DNA of 43,101 nucleotides. Source: Bacteroidales bacterium (GTDB lineage: Bacteria; Bacteroidota; Bacteroidia; Bacteroidales; UBA932). Location: the NCBI GenBank assembly GCA_012522855.1, contig JAAYJQ010000007.1, positions 1 through 43,101 of the forward strand. Reading direction: 5' to 3'. Below the pieces are notes generated by a model. That model did not search any database. It had not been told where the DNA came from and saw only the letters and a list, made by a program, of their open reading frames with translations. Shown in pieces: positions 33,850 through 41,988 of the stretch (positions within the stretch are counted from its first letter, which is position 1; the number at the start of each line of letters is the position of its first letter). Position numbers and translations under genes: made by a program.

Positions 33850-33992
33850 AGAAAAAATATTCTGGATTCTCCCTGCGGACGAAGAGTTGTATGCCCAAGA
33901 GCGCGACATGCGCTGAGTTTCCCGATCAACAACGTCAGAAAACTCTTGACAGGATTTTTTATCAGAGGTAAGTTAAATAGATGCTCGCGGTG

Positions 33993-35177
33993 TTATTTTG
34001 ACAGTTCTTCCAACATCGTTCCGATCTGGTACAGCCCCCGGGGCACATGGAAACAGCCCTTCCACTTTCCGCCCTTCAGCGGAAGCAACACCTCACCCCG
34101 GCGGTTCAGGTAACCGAACCACTCGGGATACTCCGGATCCTTGAAGCGCTTCCACATGTATTCGTCCAGTTTCAGGAACCAGTCGAGACATTTTTCGTTG
34201 CCCGTCAGATGATACCCCTTCAGCATGGCGATGGCCGCTTCGATGTGTACCCACCAGAGCTTCTGATCCCACTCGAGTTTCTGCAAGGGATGGCCCAACC
34301 GGTCCAGAAAGTAGAAAATGCCCCCATATTCCCGGTCCCATCCATATTCAATTACCCGTAGCGAGATGTCCACAGCCTTCCGGACGAGCGCCGGATCCCC
34401 CCGCCGCACGCCGAGATTCTCCAGGAACCAAAGCGCTTCCAGATCATGCCCGGGGTTGATTTCCCGTCCTTCAAAGCAGTCGAGCAGGGAATTGTCGACC
34501 GAAGAGACGTTTTCCACCATCACGCCGATCGACGGTTGGTAGAAAACTTCCAATACCTCATGCAGACATTCCTCGATCGTCTGTTCCATGAGGGCGTTGT
34601 CGTCGATGATGCGCTCGACCTCCAACGCCATGTTGCAGATGATCATCGGAAGGGCGAAGTCCTTCATGGGACGTGTTCCCGGAACAGCCTTGGACCATTT
34701 TCCCTTGGGATTCGACCGCCGCTCCAGAATCCTGCGGAACGTTTCCCGGGCCAAGTGCGCGTATTCCTCCTTTCCGGTCGCTTCCGCAAGCTGGGCGAAA
34801 CCCATGCACGCGAACGTGTTGGAGAAGATATTATACGGCTGAACGAGGGGCTTCCCCTCGCGCGTCAAAGAAAAATAGAAGTCATAATCGCCCGTGTAGC
34901 CGTGCTCGGCCAGAAACCGGGCTCCCTGCTCCGCGCACGCCAGCCACTCTTCGTTCTTCTCGAGCTTGTTGTACAGCATCGCGAACACCCACACTTCCCG
35001 TCCTTGCAGCCAAACGAATTTGTCCGTGTCATAGACGCTTCCGTCACGTGCCAGACAGCTGAAATAGCCACCGTAGTCCTTGTCTTGGGACTTTTCCAAC
35101 CAGAACGGAAGCACCTGGTTCAACAACTCCGAGCGGTAACGCGCGCTCATCTCCTTGAAATCAATGCCTGTGAGCAT
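33993..35177 (-). CDS. AGE-family sugar 2-epimerase
   Basis: This 394-aa (alpha/alpha)6-barrel protein belongs to the N-acylglucosamine 2-epimerase / cellobiose 2-epimerase family. Marks include DYGGYFSCLARDG, LQGREVWVFAMLYN, PGHDLEALWFL (conserved His), LWWVHIEAAIAM (second conserved His region) and GCFHVPRGLYQIG at the C-terminus (third His). The length and the lack of a signal peptide fit a cytoplasmic enzyme. Whether it acts on N-acetylmannosamine/glucosamine, cellobiose or mannose-type sugars cannot be read here. It diverges from the Gfo/Idh/MocA gene across a 142-base AT-rich gap, so both may respond to the same sugar. Confidence 0.9.
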   Translation of the reverse strand: MLTGIDFKEMSARYRSELLNQVLPFWLEKSQDKDYGGYFSCLARDGSVYDTDKFVWLQGREVWVFAMLYNKLEKNEEWLACAEQGARFLAEHGYTGDYDFYFSLTREGKPLVQPYNIFSNTFACMGFAQLAEATGKEEYAHLARETFRRILERRSNPKGKWSKAVPGTRPMKDFALPMIICNMALEVERIIDDNALMEQTIEECLHEVLEVFYQPSIGVMVENVSSVDNSLLDCFEGREINPGHDLEALWFLENLGVRRGDPALVRKAVDISLRVIEYGWDREYGGIFYFLDRLGHPLQKLEWDQKLWWVHIEAAIAMLKGYHLTGNEKCLDWFLKLDEYMWKRFKDPEYPEWFGYLNRRGEVLLPLKGGKWKGCFHVPRGLYQIGTMLEELSK

Positions 35178-35271
35178 AGAAGTATAAATTTATATTCAAG
35201 GGCTAATTTAGTAAATAATTTTAATAATTAGGCATTTTATTTAAATTCTATTTATTATCAAGATTAAAGAT

Positions 35272-35279
35272 TATCTTTG
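35272..35279 (+). promoter_or_regulatory. Bacteroidota -7 element for the oxidoreductase-isomerase operon
   Basis: TATCTTTG matches TAnnTTTG exactly, in a very AT-rich gap. The leader to the ATG at 35320 would be about 34 nt. A clear -33 box is not seen. Confidence 0.5.
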
Positions 35280-35319
35280 TCAAGAGGAACGCATACAGTT
35301 TTAACCATTACACAATATC

Positions 35320-36846
35320 ATGAAAACAGTAACCAGAAGAGATTTCATCAAAGGAAGCGCGGCCGGGATCGCCGGGGCGATGGCCTTTACCATTCTGCCG
35401 AGCCGGGTGTTCGGAAAGACTTTGGGGCACGTCGCGCCCAGCGACCGGCTCAACATCGCCGGCATCGGGATCGGCGGCGTCGGAAGACGCAACCTGCAGA
35501 ATATGAAAACGGAAAACATCGTTGCCTTGTGCGACGTAGACTGGGACTACGCATTGAAGACATTCCAGGATTTTCCGGACGCGAAACAATTCAAGGATTG
35601 GCGTGTGATGCTGGATGAAATGGGAAAGGACATTGACGCCATACTGATCGCCACCCCGGACCACACACATGCGGTCATCGCGGCCAACGCCATGACCCTC
35701 GGCAAGCACGTCTATGTCCAGAAGCCCTTGACCCACTCCGTGTACGAGGCGCGTTTGCTGACAAAGCTGGCGAAGAAATACAAGGTGGCTACCCAGATGG
35801 GTAATCAGGGCAACTCGTTCGACTATTGCAGGCAAGTCGCGGAATGGATCTGGTCCGGTGTCATCGGAGACGTCTACGAAGTGCATTGCTGGACGGATAG
35901 ACCCATCTGGCCGCAAGGATTGATGCAACCGCCCGGCACGGCGAAATGCCCCGAAACACTGGGCTGGGATCTCTTCATCGGTCCCGCCGAGATGCGTCCC
36001 TACGATCCTGCCTATACCCCATGGAACTGGAGAGGATTCTATGATTTCGGAACCGGCGCGCTGGGCGACATGGCCCTCCACATCATGGATCCGATGATCT
36101 GGGCCCTCGATCCGGGCCATCCGTCCAGCGTTTCCGCCAGTTCGACCTTGAGCAACTTGTATTCCGCTCCTCATGCGGAAATGATTACCTATCAATTCCC
36201 CGAACGGGCGCCGAAGGGCAATGTCAAGATGCCGGCCCTGAAGGTGGTCTGGTACGACGGCGGGCTGCTGCCGCCCCGTCCGGAAGAACTCGCTGACGGG
36301 GAAATGATGGGCGACAGCAACGGAGGAATCATCTTCATCGGCACGAAAGGCAAGATCATGACCGGATGTTACGGCATGAACCCCACGCTGCTGCCGAGAA
36401 GCGACATGCAATTCTTCAAACAGCCAGACCCCGTCCTGCGCAGGGTGCCGGGCTTCACGGGCAACGTCTGGGACACGGATGCCCACGAACAGGACTGGAT
36501 CCGCGCCTGCAAGGAAGATCCCGACAACCGGATCGAAGCTTCCTCGAACTTCCAGTTCTCGGGCCCGTTCACCGAAATGGTAAACATGGGCGTGCTGGCC
36601 GTTCGGCTCTCCGGCCCGACCGGGCTGCACCGCGAGCTGAAATGGGACGGGGAGAATATGCGCTTCACGAACATTTCCGACACGGAAGTCTTCCAGATCG
36701 TCAATTACGACGATTTCCAAGTGATCGACGGAGATCCGCGCTTCGACCGGCGCTATGCGGAATTCAACGCGAAACAAATGGCCGAAGAATGGGTCAAGCA
36801 CACGTATCACAATGGGTTCACCCTTCCTGACATGCCTGCTGAATAA
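35320..36846 (+). CDS. Tat-exported Gfo/Idh/MocA-family oxidoreductase
   Basis: This 508-aa protein carries a twin-arginine signal (TRRDFIKGSAAG, residues 5-16) and then an NAD(P)-binding Rossmann fold with GIGIGGVGRR (48-57) and an acidic strand end at IVALCDVDW. The catalytic-loop motif normally EKP reads QKP (134-136) in VYVQKPLTHS; Lys 135 is kept. The C-terminal alpha/beta domain contains the substrate site with GALGDMALHIMDPM. Family members in Bacteroides oxidise or reduce sugars at C3 and some work in the periplasm with a TIM-barrel partner; here the next gene is such a partner, with start and stop overlapping (TAATG). The sugar is unknown. Confidence 0.92.
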   Translation: MKTVTRRDFIKGSAAGIAGAMAFTILPSRVFGKTLGHVAPSDRLNIAGIGIGGVGRRNLQNMKTENIVALCDVDWDYALKTFQDFPDAKQFKDWRVMLDEMGKDIDAILIATPDHTHAVIAANAMTLGKHVYVQKPLTHSVYEARLLTKLAKKYKVATQMGNQGNSFDYCRQVAEWIWSGVIGDVYEVHCWTDRPIWPQGLMQPPGTAKCPETLGWDLFIGPAEMRPYDPAYTPWNWRGFYDFGTGALGDMALHIMDPMIWALDPGHPSSVSASSTLSNLYSAPHAEMITYQFPERAPKGNVKMPALKVVWYDGGLLPPRPEELADGEMMGDSNGGIIFIGTKGKIMTGCYGMNPTLLPRSDMQFFKQPDPVLRRVPGFTGNVWDTDAHEQDWIRACKEDPDNRIEASSNFQFSGPFTEMVNMGVLAVRLSGPTGLHRELKWDGENMRFTNISDTEVFQIVNYDDFQVIDGDPRFDRRYAEFNAKQMAEEWVKHTYHNGFTLPDMPAE

Positions 36847-37712
36847 TGAAAATGAATATGAAAACCTATCTGCTGGCTGCCGCACTGCTCGCGGCGGCAT
36901 GCGTCGCAGGAGCCTGCGGCCCGAAACAGACGAAAGCCCAAAAGCAGGGCTGGGAACTCGCAATGCAGTCCTACACCTTCCATACCTTCACTTTGGAAGA
37001 GGCCCTGTCCAAAACCGCGGAATGCGGCGTCAAGTACATTGAAGTCTACCCGGGCCACAGGTTGGGCGAAAAGTGGGGAGACCAGGTCTTCGGACATGCG
37101 ATGGACGCCCGGACCCGACAGGAAATTCTCGATCTGGCCGCCTCGAAAGATGTCCAGATCGTGGGAACCGGGGTCTTTATGACCGACGACCCGACGGAGT
37201 GGGAAAAAGAATTCGCGTTCGCAAAGGAAATGGGCCTTGCGTACATCACCTGCGAACCGGCTTGGGAGGCCTGGGATCTCGTGGATAGCCTCTCACAGGC
37301 GACAGGGATCAAGGTCGCCGTCCACAACCATCCGCAGCCCTCCATCTACTGGACCCCTGACAGCCTGCTCCTGGCCCTCCAGGACAGAAGCCCGAACTGC
37401 GGATCCTGCTCCGATGTCGGCCACTGGCGACGGTGCGGTTTGGATCAACAGGAATGCCTCCGGAAACTGGACGGCCGCATCATAAGCCTGCATTTCAAGG
37501 ACATCGCCGCTCCTGACGCGGATGCGGACGGACAGCATGACGTAATCTGGGGAACCGGCGTCCTGGATGTGAAGGGAATGCTCGAAATCCTGAAGGAACA
37601 GGACTTCAAGGGCTATTTCGCCATTGAATACGAGTACAACTGGGAGAACTCCGTCCCCGACATCCAACAATGCGTGGCGTATTTCAACGACATCACGGAA
37701 GAGATTCTCTGA
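36846..37712 (+). CDS. Lipoprotein TIM-barrel sugar isomerase/epimerase
   Basis: This 288-aa protein of the xylose-isomerase-like TIM-barrel family has a lipoprotein signal with lipobox VAGAC (Cys 24), unusual compared with the cytoplasmic members. Metal-site positions are visible in series: YIEVYPG, VAVHNHPQ, CSDVGHW, ISLHFKDI and FAIEYEYNW. It overlaps the oxidoreductase stop by one base; an alternative start is the ATG at 36858. Characterised pairs of Gfo/Idh/MocA and TIM-barrel proteins in Bacteroides convert 3-keto glycosides, the TIM-barrel protein acting in epimerisation or bond cleavage; the same is inferred here. Its stop is 56 bases from the converging NAGPA gene. Confidence 0.85.
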   Translation: MKMNMKTYLLAAALLAAACVAGACGPKQTKAQKQGWELAMQSYTFHTFTLEEALSKTAECGVKYIEVYPGHRLGEKWGDQVFGHAMDARTRQEILDLAASKDVQIVGTGVFMTDDPTEWEKEFAFAKEMGLAYITCEPAWEAWDLVDSLSQATGIKVAVHNHPQPSIYWTPDSLLLALQDRSPNCGSCSDVGHWRRCGLDQQECLRKLDGRIISLHFKDIAAPDADADGQHDVIWGTGVLDVKGMLEILKEQDFKGYFAIEYEYNWENSVPDIQQCVAYFNDITEEIL

Positions 37713-37768
37713 GCGAGACCGTGGACGAAAGCATCAATATGCGATTTCCCGCCGTAGTCAAGTAAAAT

Positions 37769-38806
37769 TCAGTTGATCATCAACGCGCTGGCAACCCGTC
37801 TTTGAACCCCGTCGGAGGGACGGATGGTTTCCTTGCTGTTCACAAGCATGCAGGACGATCCCCCGCCGTCAAGATTGACGGCATGGATGCAGCCCAGGCT
37901 TTTCAGAATGTCAGCGACCTCCTGCGTAGTGAACCCGGCCACCTTTGGCGTCATATTCCTGCCTTCGCACACAAAAAAGATCAGTTTGCGCTGTGCGGTG
38001 ACTCCGATTGCGGAACGGGGGTTGTTGATCGTCGGGCCAATCCCGCCCTCCTCCAGCATTTCCGCCGAATAGGAGTTGCAGATCTTTCCATCCCGTATCA
38101 GCACCGGCCCTCCACCGATGGCTGTACGAGCCTCAAACGTCGCGGCACCGGCCGGAAACGAAGCGTCCGGAACGGGAAGCGGTTCCTTATTCCAAGAATT
38201 CTCCGCCGGAGCGGGATAGATCCAATGCCCGTCGGAAGAGCCGTAGGTCCAGGCAGCCTCGAAGGTCCCGTCGCCGTGTTCGATGAAGGCAGCCCGGGTC
38301 GGATAATAGATCGTCACCCAGTCCTTGGAAGCATAGTTGATGTTGCGCGCGTAGAGCGTCCCGTCATGGTAGGCCAAACTGGCGGAGTAGTTCAAACCAC
38401 CGGATGAATAGAAATAACCTCCGTTCATAACAACCCGCGCCCCGCTTGATTTCCCGACCTCCGCCGGCGTCCTGAAGGACTCATTGCTGCCCTTTCCCAG
38501 ATCCTTGATGCTCCAGAGCGTCCATTCGGCCCCGCCTTTCAAGTCTGCAACTGCGATGAAGGCTACGGCAGGTTTGTTTTCGAGCGTTGCAGGGGAACGA
38601 TACACATCCAAATGGGACGGCAGCTTGCCGAATTCTTCGCCCACATTCGTCCACCCCAAAGCCACGATCGCGGGATTGTGCTCTTCGGCAGGTATGTCCG
38701 GCTCCTCCGGTTCAGGATCGGGGAAGGCATAATCCGCACCCTTCCGGGAACATCCCGCGCCCAGAATCAGGAAGGTCAAGACGAACAAGACAACTCGTTT
38801 TTTCAT
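37769..38806 (-). CDS. NAGPA-domain (phosphodiester glycosidase family) lipoprotein
   Basis: This 345-aa protein has a lipoprotein signal (ILGAGC, Cys 19), a Pro/Glu-rich linker (PDPEPEEPDIPAEE), and a NAGPA domain from about 75 to 345. Domain marks are VVMNGGYFYSSGG, GGGPVLIRDGK, NPRSAIGVTAQRKLIFFVCEG and AVNLDGGGSSCML. Human NAGPA removes GlcNAc from GlcNAc-phospho-mannose; bacterial members are poorly characterised and may split sugar-phosphodiester or related bonds. It is the last gene of the minus-strand operon, 7 bases after the FAD oxidoreductase. Confidence 0.87.
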   Translation of the reverse strand: MKKRVVLFVLTFLILGAGCSRKGADYAFPDPEPEEPDIPAEEHNPAIVALGWTNVGEEFGKLPSHLDVYRSPATLENKPAVAFIAVADLKGGAEWTLWSIKDLGKGSNESFRTPAEVGKSSGARVVMNGGYFYSSGGLNYSASLAYHDGTLYARNINYASKDWVTIYYPTRAAFIEHGDGTFEAAWTYGSSDGHWIYPAPAENSWNKEPLPVPDASFPAGAATFEARTAIGGGPVLIRDGKICNSYSAEMLEEGGIGPTINNPRSAIGVTAQRKLIFFVCEGRNMTPKVAGFTTQEVADILKSLGCIHAVNLDGGGSSCMLVNSKETIRPSDGVQRRVASALMIN

Positions 38807-38813
38807 TTGATTT

Positions 38814-40571
38814 CTAGCGAATCAGTTTTCCGTGATAATCCACGTCAAAGGACTCAAAGGGATGCAGAATGGAATCAATCGCGACGGCATATTCCGCCCG
38901 GGTCATCGGCATCTCGGAATCGATCTTCGGAAGCCCCAGTTCTTCCGGTGTCTTGCCGGGATAATAGTCTTCCAGGAAGAGATCCGCAGGATGGACCGGA
39001 TCCTCGGCACGGAACCAGGTTTCATTGGACCAGTTTACATTCTTTCCCTCCCCTCGCATGATGCCCGTCGCGCCAATACGCTGAACAGCGGCAAAATGGG
39101 GATCCGACACTTCCAGGTCAAGATAGGGCATGAGGTAGCAGCCTTCCGACAAGAGCGCCTTTTGGACATCCCGTACTTTGACTTCCCGAGGCGGACAGTT
39201 TTGCTCGACGGCCATCGCGGCAAGTTGACCTGCCGCCTGTCCGATCTGCATCACAACGGGCTGCAGACGGGTTGCTCCGTTCATGATGTTGGAAACGGAT
39301 ATCGACTTTTCGACCACCAGCAAATTTTCCACTTGCTTCGGGATCATCACGCCAAGCGGAACGTTGAAAGAGGGAATCGGATAGAATGCCAACCGCGGCA
39401 GTTTCATCCACTCCGGATTTCTGTAGTGATGGTGATCGACCGGATAGTCTCCGACGCCGATCCCGGTCCGATACACGGTGTAATCATACGGACGGGCCGC
39501 TTGATCCACGACAAACAAGACCTCTCCCTCTATCCGCCTGGATTCCCGATGATAGGGATAGAACGGCAACAGATCATCCGTCGGATGCTCATCGTCCGCC
39601 AGACCGAGATTCCGTCGGCCGAGTTCCGTCTGAATGAAATAGACGAATCCCAACGTTATGCGCTTGGCGCTGTCCAATGCAGCAGCGCGCCCTTCCGGTG
39701 TCATCTCGATGAGGTTCACGTAACAGTCGTTGCCGTCTCCCGGCCAGTTGACCATGTATTTCGCGGGTCTGCTGACAGTGTCCCCTTCCATATGGACAGG
39801 TAGTTTCCCATAGGTGAGCATCATGGAAGGAGTCCAAAGCGTCTGACGCGTATCGGACTTCACGGTCGTCCCGGTCGTCGGATCAATTTCAACAAACGTA
39901 TTCAGCGGGTTGATGCAGCAGTTCACATACAGGTCCCGGTCGTAACCTTCCGGCTTTTCGATGGTCATATCCGCGTCGGGGCCATAATCTTTCAAAATGG
40001 CGACATACGTCAAGTCCTGTACCACATCGTTGGCATTCTCTAAAGCAATGCTTTCGCCCGTGCGGGAGGCCGCATCCATCCCGATATGGAAAGGAACACC
40101 CAATTCCGCCGCGACATCCCCCAGCTCCGTCGCATCAATCAGAATCCGATATTTCAGCTCCTTTACATCTGCGAAGGTTTTGCCGTATTCCACCGTCAAA
40201 TTCTTTTCGCGCGCGACCATCCGCTTGAATATGGCATCACCGACATGGGGTTCGAAAAGAATCCGGCTCACCCATCCGGTCGCAATCTTGTCATACCCGC
40301 CGTAATACGCGGCGACAGAGTCGGAGAATTCTCCGAATATCCCTCCCCGAAGCCGATAGTTCCCGTCAACCGCACTCACCCCGGCGCTGGTCAGCATGCC
40401 GCCGAGCCAGGGCGTCTCTTCGACAAGCAATGTTTTGGCGCCGCTTCTGGCGGCCTGAAGGCCGGCGGCCACACCGCTGGCTCCGCCCCCGATCACCACG
40501 ACATCATAGTCGTACCTGCTGCCGCACGAAAGGGCGATCCATACAAACAAGCAGTAGATTATCTTTTTCAT
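38814..40571 (-). CDS. FAD-dependent oxidoreductase lipoprotein
   Basis: This 585-aa protein begins with a signal whose Cys lies at 17 (WIALSC), then an FAD-binding Rossmann motif VVVIGGGASGVAAGLQAA and ETPWLGGMLTSAGVSAVDG. Further marks of the FAD_oxidored (PF12831-type) family are YRILIDATELGDVAAELG, and near the C-terminus IMNGATRLQPVVMQIGQAAG. Members occur beside glycosidases in Bacteroidota and Planctomycetes loci, substrate mostly unknown. Having an export signal on an FAD enzyme is notable, since FAD must be loaded outside the cytoplasm or by a special route. The gene lies 5 bases after the GHL10-like gene and 7 before the NAGPA gene. Confidence 0.87.
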   Translation of the reverse strand: MKKIIYCLFVWIALSCGSRYDYDVVVIGGGASGVAAGLQAARSGAKTLLVEETPWLGGMLTSAGVSAVDGNYRLRGGIFGEFSDSVAAYYGGYDKIATGWVSRILFEPHVGDAIFKRMVAREKNLTVEYGKTFADVKELKYRILIDATELGDVAAELGVPFHIGMDAASRTGESIALENANDVVQDLTYVAILKDYGPDADMTIEKPEGYDRDLYVNCCINPLNTFVEIDPTTGTTVKSDTRQTLWTPSMMLTYGKLPVHMEGDTVSRPAKYMVNWPGDGNDCYVNLIEMTPEGRAAALDSAKRITLGFVYFIQTELGRRNLGLADDEHPTDDLLPFYPYHRESRRIEGEVLFVVDQAARPYDYTVYRTGIGVGDYPVDHHHYRNPEWMKLPRLAFYPIPSFNVPLGVMIPKQVENLLVVEKSISVSNIMNGATRLQPVVMQIGQAAGQLAAMAVEQNCPPREVKVRDVQKALLSEGCYLMPYLDLEVSDPHFAAVQRIGATGIMRGEGKNVNWSNETWFRAEDPVHPADLFLEDYYPGKTPEELGLPKIDSEMPMTRAEYAVAIDSILHPFESFDVDYHGKLIR

Positions 40572-40576
40572 GTTGA

Positions 40577-41980
40577 TTATTTTTCTCCATTTACGGACAA
40601 GATTCCTTTCTTGACGGCATCCCACTTGGGTGGTTCGCTTTTCAGATGGATGATGTCAAACAGGAAATAACCGTCACAGGCATTTGCGCAGGCTTTCACG
40701 GACTGGGTGATGGAATTGCATTCGTACGTCAGGTCGTATAAGTTCTGGGCATCCCAGTTGCCCACATCCGGTCCTCCGACAAGCGTCCCCGCATCTCCTT
40801 TCGTCTTCTCCGAAGCCAGTCTGCAGAAACCCTCCATCGTCCATTCCCCGGCACCGAAAACGCTTCCCGGGCCGGCGTATGCGCCGATGATCAGGACATC
40901 CATCAGATCCGCGAAGCCGTAGTCTTTGTACTTGTCAGAGGCCCAGGACGGATATTGCTTGCCTGCGTCAAAGCGCGGGCTGGCCCAATTGACACCGTTG
41001 GGCCAATACGTACTGTACCAGCCGCCGACATAGGCACCGAAGTCCAATTTGGCATCAACCCCCTTCACAGCGGCTTTTGCGCGCTGCATGAAATCATGGA
41101 TCGTCTTTGCCCGGAATTCGTTCCACTGCTTGAAGCGGATCGGTGTAGGTGAAGGAACCTGTTCCTGCGAATACCCGACCGGCAGCACATCCTCAGGCCA
41201 ATGCTCAACCTTGGTGCCGAGATAAGATTCAAAAGCAGCGCGCGTGTAGTCGGAAAAATCAGACTGGACTCCCCTGAAGCGTCCGCGATCCAAAATGATT
41301 CCGGCAAGTCCCTTGTCCCCGTAAGCAGCCAGGTCCTTCAGCAGGGAGATGAGGTAATCCTGTGCCTCCAGATTGGCCGGATTCAGGAATTTCGCCGTTT
41401 CATCCACGTCAAGGATGCTCTTGATGCCGGAGTCGGTGTTGAGCATGGTCGCCCATGCCTTCGCTTTCTCATCCCGGTACACAATCCCCGTGCTGCCCAG
41501 AGAACCCGAATGGCCGCAGACGAAGGTATTGAAGCCGGCATACACCTTGAGACCGACTTTTTCGCCTTCATCAATGAACTTCTGAAGGAAGTCATAGGAT
41601 GCCGGCCACTCGTACTTGTTATAGGATCCTCCGTGCCAAGCTCCCAGCCATTCAACCTGCGGACAATGACTGCTCCGGTAGAGCAAATCACCGCTGGTCG
41701 GTCGGACATCGATCACGATATCGGTGAACCCGGCATCCGCAGCGTCTCGCAGGTCCCGGGCGATGTTGGCAGGGTCTTCCAGGTAATCCGGAAGACTCGC
41801 ATACGACTCGCACCAGAGAAACATCCTCTTTTTTGCACCCGGGAGATCAGGATTCGAGGTAGTATCGGTATCGTCCGGGAAGACATATTCTTGTCCGTCT
41901 CCTTTCCCGCAGAACGTTGATGCCGCAGCCAGCAGCATCAACGTCAGCAGGATAAATAACAATTTGCAGCGTTTGTTCAT
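40577..41980 (-). CDS. GHL10-like glycoside hydrolase lipoprotein
   Basis: This 467-aa protein has a signal peptide (MNKRCKLLFILLTLMLLAAA, Cys at 24), a Asp/Pro-rich linker, then a (beta/alpha)8-like domain from about 50. It resembles the glycosyl-hydrolase-like family 10 (GHL10) group: MFLWCESYASLPDYL, FTDIVIDVRPTSGDLLY, VGLKVYAGFNTFVCGHSG and LAGIILDRGRFRG. The last corresponds to the usual GL-x-D-x-RY motif with an altered sequence. Catalytic residues are not established, so substrate is open. The ATG at 41980 begins the signal peptide; it is 8 bases after the preceding gene on the minus strand. Confidence 0.78.
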   Translation of the reverse strand: MNKRCKLLFILLTLMLLAAASTFCGKGDGQEYVFPDDTDTTSNPDLPGAKKRMFLWCESYASLPDYLEDPANIARDLRDAADAGFTDIVIDVRPTSGDLLYRSSHCPQVEWLGAWHGGSYNKYEWPASYDFLQKFIDEGEKVGLKVYAGFNTFVCGHSGSLGSTGIVYRDEKAKAWATMLNTDSGIKSILDVDETAKFLNPANLEAQDYLISLLKDLAAYGDKGLAGIILDRGRFRGVQSDFSDYTRAAFESYLGTKVEHWPEDVLPVGYSQEQVPSPTPIRFKQWNEFRAKTIHDFMQRAKAAVKGVDAKLDFGAYVGGWYSTYWPNGVNWASPRFDAGKQYPSWASDKYKDYGFADLMDVLIIGAYAGPGSVFGAGEWTMEGFCRLASEKTKGDAGTLVGGPDVGNWDAQNLYDLTYECNSITQSVKACANACDGYFLFDIIHLKSEPPKWDAVKKGILSVNGEK

Positions 41981-41988
41981 CCGTCCGA

